Source: Trileptium ribeirensis
Taxonomy: Eukaryota; Nematoda; Enoplea; Enoplida; Thoracostomopsidae
Length of the DNA: 64,000 nt
Reading direction: 5' to 3'
Assembly (NCBI GenBank): GCA_030248225.1
Contig: JASANE010029130.1
Coordinates: 87,772 to 151,771 of the forward strand
The notes below the pieces were generated by a model. The model was not told where the DNA came from. It saw only the letters and a program-made list of their open reading frames with translations, and did not search any database. Shown here in pieces: positions 57,514 through 64,000 of this stretch. Within the stretch, counting starts at the first letter, position 1. Each line of letters opens with the position of its first letter. A program made the translations under genes and the position numbers.

Positions 57514-57985
57514 GTGCACGTTACGGTCAGAAATATAGGCTAATTTTTCGGGACTCGCTCGAGAACAGTCTGCGAATAATCGCGAATAGCAATTGAACAG
57601 CGTACAGTTACGTACAGAAATAATAGCATATTTTCCGCGAAAAATTCGGCGAAAAATTAACAGCAGTTGTTTAATTGCTATTTGCAACATTTCCCGAATT
57701 TTTCGACAACGATTCCATAAAAATTTGCCTTTATTTTTGTACGTAACTGTATGATACAGTTACACATAAAATTAAATTTACAAAACAAGAAAACAGCGTT
57801 CATTTGCGTTTACGTTCGTATATAAACGAACGCATAAAACGAAAAATTCGTTCTAACATTCGGCAAGTTTTGTTTACGTTTACGTTCGTTGTAAACGAAC
57901 GGTCTAACGTTCGTTTGCCTCTGTGTTCTTTAGCATTTCGCATTCGTTTTTATGCACTTATTTTTGTCCGTGACCGTACTAGTGG
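57514..57985. repeat. Inverted-repeat-rich unclassified element
   Basis: Contains facing copies of CGAAAAATTCGG, TACGTAACTGTA and CGTTTACGTTCG. The ends (GTTACGGTCAGAAATA and its rough inverse TATTTTTGTCCGTGACC) suggest a MITE. Mirrored near 60350-60770. Confidence 0.5.
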
Positions 57986-58481
57986 CAATATTAGTTAAGT
58001 ATCTGTTCAAGGGCCACTGAATTTTGTTATTGTCACTTATACGAATTATTCTTCACCTTGTCGCTTAAAATATTTTTAATTGCAAATTAGGTGAATGTTC
58101 AATTATTGCCATATCCGAACGTCTTTTGTCTGTGTCGAGCCAATAGCTGTTCAAAAGAATATATTTTGGGTTTAAAAAATTTACACCTACGTACAGTTAT
58201 TTCTGGTTGGAAAAAAAGAAACACTAGATTGAAGGTTATAAAGGTGCATAAACTTCACAAACATTTGGCGTTTCGTTGAACGCATGGATGATTGTGCATC
58301 GAAACAAGTTGTGCAAAACTTATTAGTGATCGGTATATTATGATTCCTTGTCATTCTAGGAATCTGAGAAAATTAATTACGATTTATGTTGCTTATGTTA
58401 AGGAAGGTGGTACATATACGCATATTACACTTCATAAACAAACAGTTTGGTTTGTATAGAGTATTCAGTTCATGCAGGTAC

Positions 58482-58656
58482 AGTACTCGCCAAAAATTAC
58501 CGTCACATTTCGAGCGAGTGGCTCGCTCGACATTTCGGAACTATTTAAATTAATAGAAAATTCTATTTTTAGAACAAATTTATTTCGAGCGAGTCGCTAG
58601 CGATTCTCGAGCGAGTTGCGGGCGAGCGACAGTCATTTTTGTTTTGGCGGGTTCTG
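58482..58656. mobile_element. MITE, CGAGCGAG family, copy A
   Basis: AGTACTCGCCAAAAATTACC at the left and, inverted, AGAACCCGCCAAAACAAAAA at the right. The inside carries repeated CGAGCGAG. Immediately followed by copy B. Confidence 0.7.
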
Positions 58657-58659
58657 TAC

Positions 58660-58846
58660 AATACGCGCCACAAATGACTGTCGCATTTCGAGCGAGCGAT
58701 TTCAATCGAGTCGAGAGCGAGACTTAAGCAGGGGGCTTGCTCGAGATTTCGAAACTATTTACATTAATAACGATTCTATTTTTGGCACAATAATTTATTT
58801 CGAACGAGTCTCCAGCGAGCGACAGTCATTTTTATAGCGGGTACTA
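58660..58846. mobile_element. MITE, CGAGCGAG family, copy B
   Basis: Adjacent direct copy: AATACGCGCCACAAATGACT at the left and, inverted, AGTACCCGCTATAAAAATGA at the right. A third relative is at 19755-19960. Confidence 0.7.
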
Positions 58847-58877
58847 TACGTCATCTGCATAAAATACCGCCGCATCG

Positions 58878-59270
58878 TTACAATTTAAAACTCTTCTTCT
58901 TCTTCTTTGGACATAGTCCCGTTCGGTTGCGGGGTCGGCTCGTTTGGATCGTTGTCTTTTTTTTTTTTTGTTTCCAACGTTGCTTCGGGCGACCTTTAGG
59001 ACATTTTCTGGTGACTTCTAAGTTGTGGCCAATGTGAGCCAGGGAGATGACATCAGACCTGAGCACATGTCTATACCATCGAAGGCAAGCTTCGCGCATC
59101 TTTTTATTGATAGGGGCGATACTGTAGCGAGAGCGGATGTCATCGTTTCTTGTGTTGTCAAAGAGCGTTATTCCACTAATCCAGCGTAGCATTTTCTTTT
59201 CCATAATTGACGCTCGATGACCTTGGTAATGGGCCAGCACTCCGACTACAGTGAGTTGCAAGGTCATCAA
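58878..59270 (-). pseudogene. Non-LTR retrotransposon (LINE) reverse transcriptase C-terminal fragment
   Basis: A minus-strand frame carries KKMLRWISGITLFDNTRNDD, then SIAPINKKMREACLRWYRHV and CPKGRPKQRW, the familiar C-terminal block downstream of the reverse transcriptase domain in many animal LINEs. It lacks the polymerase domain and ends in a homopolymer-rich stretch. The palindrome axis falls inside it: at 59260 the sequence turns back and repeats the fragment inverted to about 59560, with errors. Confidence 0.8.
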
Positions 59271-62200
59271 GCGTCAATTTGTGGGAATGCTACGTCAATT
59301 AATGGAATAACGCTCTTTGACAACGCGAGAACGATAATTATGGCCCCCCTATCAAACAGCCGAACATGTTCAATGGTATAACATAGTGCTCAGGTATAAT
59401 GTCATCTCCCCACTCACCATTGGCCACAACTCTCCCTAAACATCGCGACTCAACGTTGACACGTTATATATTGAACTGAATATTGTGGCGCGTCTATATA
59501 TCCGAGAGTACGACCCCGACGATCCCGAACCCCCACAACGGGACTATGTCTCCAAAGAAAACGGCGTTATTTTATGCAGATGACAGTATGGTACCGTTGT
59601 GATAGGCTGCCTTCGCTCGCTGGAGCGAAAATAAATTATTGTGCCAAAAACGGAGTGGCTTTAAATAGTTTCGAAATCTCGAGCAAGCCCCCTGTTTAAG
59701 TCTCGCTCTCGACTCGATTGAATCGCTCGCTCAAAATGACAGCCTGGCGCGTCACTACAGAACCCGCCAAAAACAAAAATGACTCGCTCGCCGCAACCTT
59801 TTGCTCGAATCGCTAGCGACTCACTCGAATAAATTTGTTCTAGAGATCAAATTTTCTATTGAATAGTTCCGAAATGCGCAAGCCACCGCTCAAAAATGTG
59901 AGACAGCGAGATTGTTGCATAAACTGAATACTCTATACAAACCAAACTGTTTGTTTATGAAGTGTAATACAGTGCGTATATGTACCACCTTCCTTAACAT
60001 AACAACATAAATCGTAATTCGGGTCCTAGAATGAGACAAGGACAATTCGGCCGACTTTGGAAAATGCACCATGCGTTCAACGAAACGCCAAATGTTTGTG
60101 AAGCTATGCACTTTATAACCTTCAATCTAGTGTTTCTTTTTTCCAACCAGAAAATTGTACATAAGTGTAATTTTTAAACCGTATTCTTTTTTGAACAGCT
60201 GACACGGACAAAAATTTTTTCAGAATATGATAATCAAACATTTCACCTAATTTGCAATTAGAAAATATTTTTAACAACAAGGTGGAAGAGAGATAATTCG
60301 GTATAAGTGACAATAACAAAATTCAGTGGCCCTTGAACAGATACTTAACTAATATTGCCACTAGTACGGCGCGGGATAATGCGTGGGGAGCGAAATGCGA
60401 ATGCTAAAAGAACACAGAGGCAAACGAGAAGTTTAGCAACGAACGTAAACGTAAACAAAACTTGCCGAATGTCAAAATTTTTTTTCGTTTTTTTATACGA
60501 ACGTAAACGCGAATGAACGCCTGTTTTCTTGTTTTGTAAATTTAATTTTATGTGTAACTGTATAATACAGTTACGTACAAAATAAAAGGCAATTTTATGA
60601 ATAGTTTGTCGAAAAATTCGGGAAATTGCAAATAGCAATTAAAGCCTGCTGTTAATTTTTCGCCGAATTTTTCGCGGAAAAATACTGTATTGTACGTAAC
60701 TGTACGCTGTTAGATACCCTATTCGCCGATTTGTTGTTGTCTACGAGAGCATCCCGAAAATTCGTGTTGGCATTAAGCGCGTACACAGGTGTAAGCAGAG
60801 AACAAAAACGAAGAGAATGATTGCTTCGTCCTCACCATAATGCGTCGTGGTGAACTGCATCGTTGCACCTCCTCTCGTCGTCGTCATATCTCAAATATCC
60901 GCGGCATTCCTCTGACAATTAAATGTGTTGCGATACGGAAACACGTTAGGTATGATTTTACATTTAGGCATCGGCAATTTATTATTGAATGCCGATCATA
61001 AGATAAAGCTTGCTGACCGGACACTTTTTTGTTGGGGAGCCGCAATTACGTGCAGCAAGAGACATAAGTCATTGTTGAGAAGCGAATAAACATTACAAAA
61101 TCGACAAAGTATCAAATCTCAGTATATTACGTTAAGCGTTCGCTAAACGGACCCAGAAAACGAAATGGCCACAAATTTTTCCCCCGCCGATTCGGTTCGC
61201 ACAATTTTGCACAAAAGAACAAACATGGGGTCCACGCATGGCTCTCAAAGTTTATTCCCCCCACGAGTAGTGTACAATCCGGGTACTCACCAAAAATGAT
61301 CTTTTGCCGTTTTTGGAACGAATAAAGCAGTCAAAGAAAATTTCGAACGAAATTTTATTGAGAATTGTGCGAATACGAGGTCGAACTGGAACGCATTTCA
61401 GAAGGCAAAAATCGAAATTCGAACGCCCACTTTTGGACCAGACAATTGGAATTTTCGAACGAACATCGAACGAACAGCACTAATTATGCGACGACTCTTC
61501 TATAGACCCCGCGTCCAGCGCCATGTTACCAAAATTCAAATTAAAAATTCGGCATGAGAATATTTTTTTGGTTTAGTGTTGCGACGCTTTCTGCACAAAT
61601 ATGGAAATTTACATTAAAGTATTTTACTTTCAACAGGGGGAAAATGTAAACGAACCGATTCTGCGGGAAAATGCACTGGATAATAACCGATTTGACGAGA
61701 AACAAACAGTATTTTGGAGTTAAGAGCCAGTTCGATTTGACCCGGAACCTAAAAATGAAATTGTATCGAAGCTTAAAAGTATGCCGAATGGGTATTGCTA
61801 TAGTTGGGTTAAACGATTTGTTCTACTGTAAAAATTCGAAAATCATCAAAATATAAAAATAAAACATTTTCAAGGGGGATAAGGTTCGTTTTTTTGTGTC
61901 AAAAATATACCTGGCAAAAAGCGCTGTTAAAAAGCAACGATAAACAAATTGGCTTGTTCAAGAAAAAATAATACATCATTTTCAACAATTTACACTGGAG
62001 CGCGCTTTTTTATAGTATCCTTATATTGATATGTCAGTGGAAGTTAAAATGAAACATCCTGATAAAAGTGGGGTTAAAAAAATACAAAAACAGCATATTA
62101 AACAGTACGCATTATGGGGGTGTACAGTACCCTTATGCCCACTTCCATTTTGGCTAGGCCGAACCCGACATGAAAAATAGCGCCTCACCACAGGAGAGAC

Positions 62201-64000
62201 GGAGCCTTCAGAGAGCTTCGGCGGTCCCGTCGAACCGCCGGGTCCCGGTCGTGTTTGAGGTGAGCACAAAATGGCCGTCTCACGAAACTTAATAATACGA
62301 TTTTTATTTCGAGTATTTTGACAAAATTATAAAATGAAATGAAATGCGGCCTGAACTCCGCTGCTCTACATAGGAATCTGCAACAAAAAAACAGTAAACA
62401 TATTGTAAATACAATGGAGAAGCGCGGAAAATGCAATTATAAACAACCCGGAACCTGGGGGTACGGTCCCGGTGACCTGGAGATACGGTTTCCCGGGTGA
62501 GCCGCTACCTGGCCCCCAGCTCAAAAAGATAACATTTTGGTCCCTATAAGACAGGGAACAATATTGTTGTCAGAATCATCAGGCACAAAAAAAACTGATT
62601 CATAAATAAATAAAATTTATGTTATGTGAGCTAGACAAGCATGTACTACAAACCTGGGCCCCGGGTCCTCAGGTGCATTCCACTTTCCATCCCTCCATGT
62701 TCATAAACTTTGGCTCAGTTCGAACCATGTTCAAAGTAAATCCAAATTTTTTGTGGAATTTTTTTTTTTTTGTATTAAAATACTTTTGAAACATTATTAC
62801 CATTATTTCTCCTGCTAAAAGCTGAAAATACAGTGCACAGCAAAAAAATATATAATATGGAAATATTTAGGTGTTTGTAAGCAAAATTTATGCCTCTTCA
62901 AACCCCCAAGAATGAAGCGTCTATCATGCTCCCGAAGTTCCCCCATTTGGCGGGAAGTGTGCACAGGCAAGCCGACAAATTGCCGCGCCCAGGAGCATGC
63001 CGGGTTCTCGTTTGGCCCAGTTTTCCGGCCCATCGATGTTCAGTGTAGTAACTGGAGTCCGCGAGTGGGTCCTGGAAATCGGGTCGTTTTGCGCGTAGGG
63101 GTTACCGACCGGCAAGGAGCGTGGTGTCCCATCTCCCAAATCGAACACCCGACCCCTTCCCCGGTCGAATGGGCCTACGCTAGCTCGACTAGGCCCCTGG
63201 TTCACATTTGACGGTAACAGGAACTATGTGCATTACAACAAATCAATAACTAACCTATAAAGGCAAGTAGGTGTTCTTTTGCTCCCAGTGATGTGGTCGG
63301 TAGGCTGGCTGAGACGGCCATTTTTAAGTTTCTTTGCGCGCATGGTTCGACTAATTTTTATTGTTTCAACTTTCTGAAAAGTGTGCAGAAGAATTCATTG
63401 CTGCGTCCCCTCCACGTGGGAGGTCAAATGTGAACCGATCTCGTGGAGTTTTGGAGGTCATGGTGTGTAGCAACTCTTCTCCGCTTCTCAACAAAACGTG
63501 GCGGGATTATGGTGCAAAATTCGATTAATAGTGTGAACTTATGGAGGCCTAAACACAACCTCCGTAATCCGTCCGCTTTAAAAATTTGATTATAACAGGG
63601 TCAATATGCGCTATGCGTTATCTCTTCCATATTTTTATACCTCAAAATTTGTTTTTAATTTGATTTATATATTTTAAGACCAATTTCCCACTTATAATCG
63701 CTCAATAATTTTCGCGGGACGGGGTTAGATTTCTAGCGCTTTGTGGGGGTACAGGTTTGAAAATGTTCAACCACGTGGCGCTGATGTTCAGTGGTGGTGT
63801 AACTAACCATGCATTATTGTACACTGAAGTTGTTATAACTTGTTTTTAGCGAGCAATTACGTCCAAACCTCAGCTCAAATATTTGTCTATAGAGTTTTTG
63901 TTTCATGTATTTTCCGCATACTTGTATTTTCAGCTTAAATATATTATACATCCAAAAAATATACACTGTCCAAAACAAAACCAAATTTTTTGGCGTAATT
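59260..64000. repeat. Right arm of giant imperfect palindrome (runs off window)
   Basis: Inverted copy of 54027-59224 at roughly 80-85% by eye, about 450 bp shorter, with scattered 1-20-bp indels and extra G/C in homopolymers (for example GGGGAAGGGGTCGG at 63150 inverted, where the left arm has GGAAGGTCGG). The INTS7 exon copies (about 63260-63395 and 61640-61760) are shifted out of frame, and no other gene is present. The damage falls equally on exon, intron and transposon copies. Confidence 0.9.

Larger units (their letters stand above)
54027..59224. repeat. Left arm of giant imperfect palindrome
   Basis: The reverse complement is found at 59260-64000. This arm carries intact INTS7 exons 6 and 7. 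Pairs can be followed throughout: the window's last 40 bp matches 54027-54067, and 58441-58900 matches 59560-59960. Axis near 59242, with a 35-bp spacer (59225-59259). Confidence 0.92.

Noticed and set aside
63000..63211. Possible second gene with Cys/Arg-rich frames near the window end
   Set aside because: This is the mirrored copy of the SINE-like repeat at 54.9-55.2 kb in the palindrome's right arm.

Overview
This is nuclear DNA from an animal, AT-rich and gene-poor. Four host genes can be read, all on the plus strand: ZC3H14/Nab2 (5468-9784, one long exon), MEAF6/Eaf6 (16938-17477, one exon), mitochondrial frataxin (two exons, 27700-27922 and 29318-29814) and the first third of Integrator subunit INTS7 (seven exons, 44974-56567). 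Introns are GT-AG. The acceptors are nearly all a short T run directly followed by CAG or TAG (for example TTGTTTCAG, GATATTTCAG), and acceptor-like AGs sit 7-28 nt before three of the four start codons. That pattern would suit a nematode or another invertebrate with trans-splicing, but the species cannot be named from the sequence.

Most of the rest is mobile and repetitive DNA. 1-5.4 kb: a possible small MITE and repeat scraps. 12.5-13.7 kb: a hAT-like non-autonomous element with a perfect 8-bp target duplication. 14.6-15.1 kb: a dispersed repeat. 17.5-19.4 kb, directly after MEAF6: a roughly 360-bp tandem repeat, one unit of which is split by a 553-bp fold-back element. A second copy of that fold-back lies at 22.2-22.7 kb. 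26.8-27.2 kb: a 470-bp repeat that recurs inverted in INTS7 intron 1. Just after frataxin the last 80 bp of its coding region is duplicated.

33691-43297 is a 9.6-kb Polinton/Maverick-like element. It has AGTAGTATA termini, long terminal inverted repeats and a perfect 6-bp target duplication (CAGGCA). It carries a decayed protein-primed type-B DNA polymerase with a spliceosomal-type intron, an integrase N-terminal remnant, a membrane protein, and two small proteins with a related Cys/His motif. It lacks recognisable capsid, ATPase and protease genes. It sits inside an older inverted-repeat element (about 32.8-44.75 kb) whose right edge is only about 220 bp upstream of the INTS7 start codon.

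INTS7 introns hold a SINE-like element with 15-bp inverted ends, a fold-back element whose arms are 16-bp minisatellites, and other repeats. From 54027 to the window end the sequence is a giant imperfect palindrome (axis near 59242). The left arm holds intact INTS7 exons 6 and 7. The right arm is an inverted copy full of small indels, and INTS7 has no further exons in the window. This is either a real inverted duplication or, more likely, a fold-back assembly or amplification artefact at a contig end.
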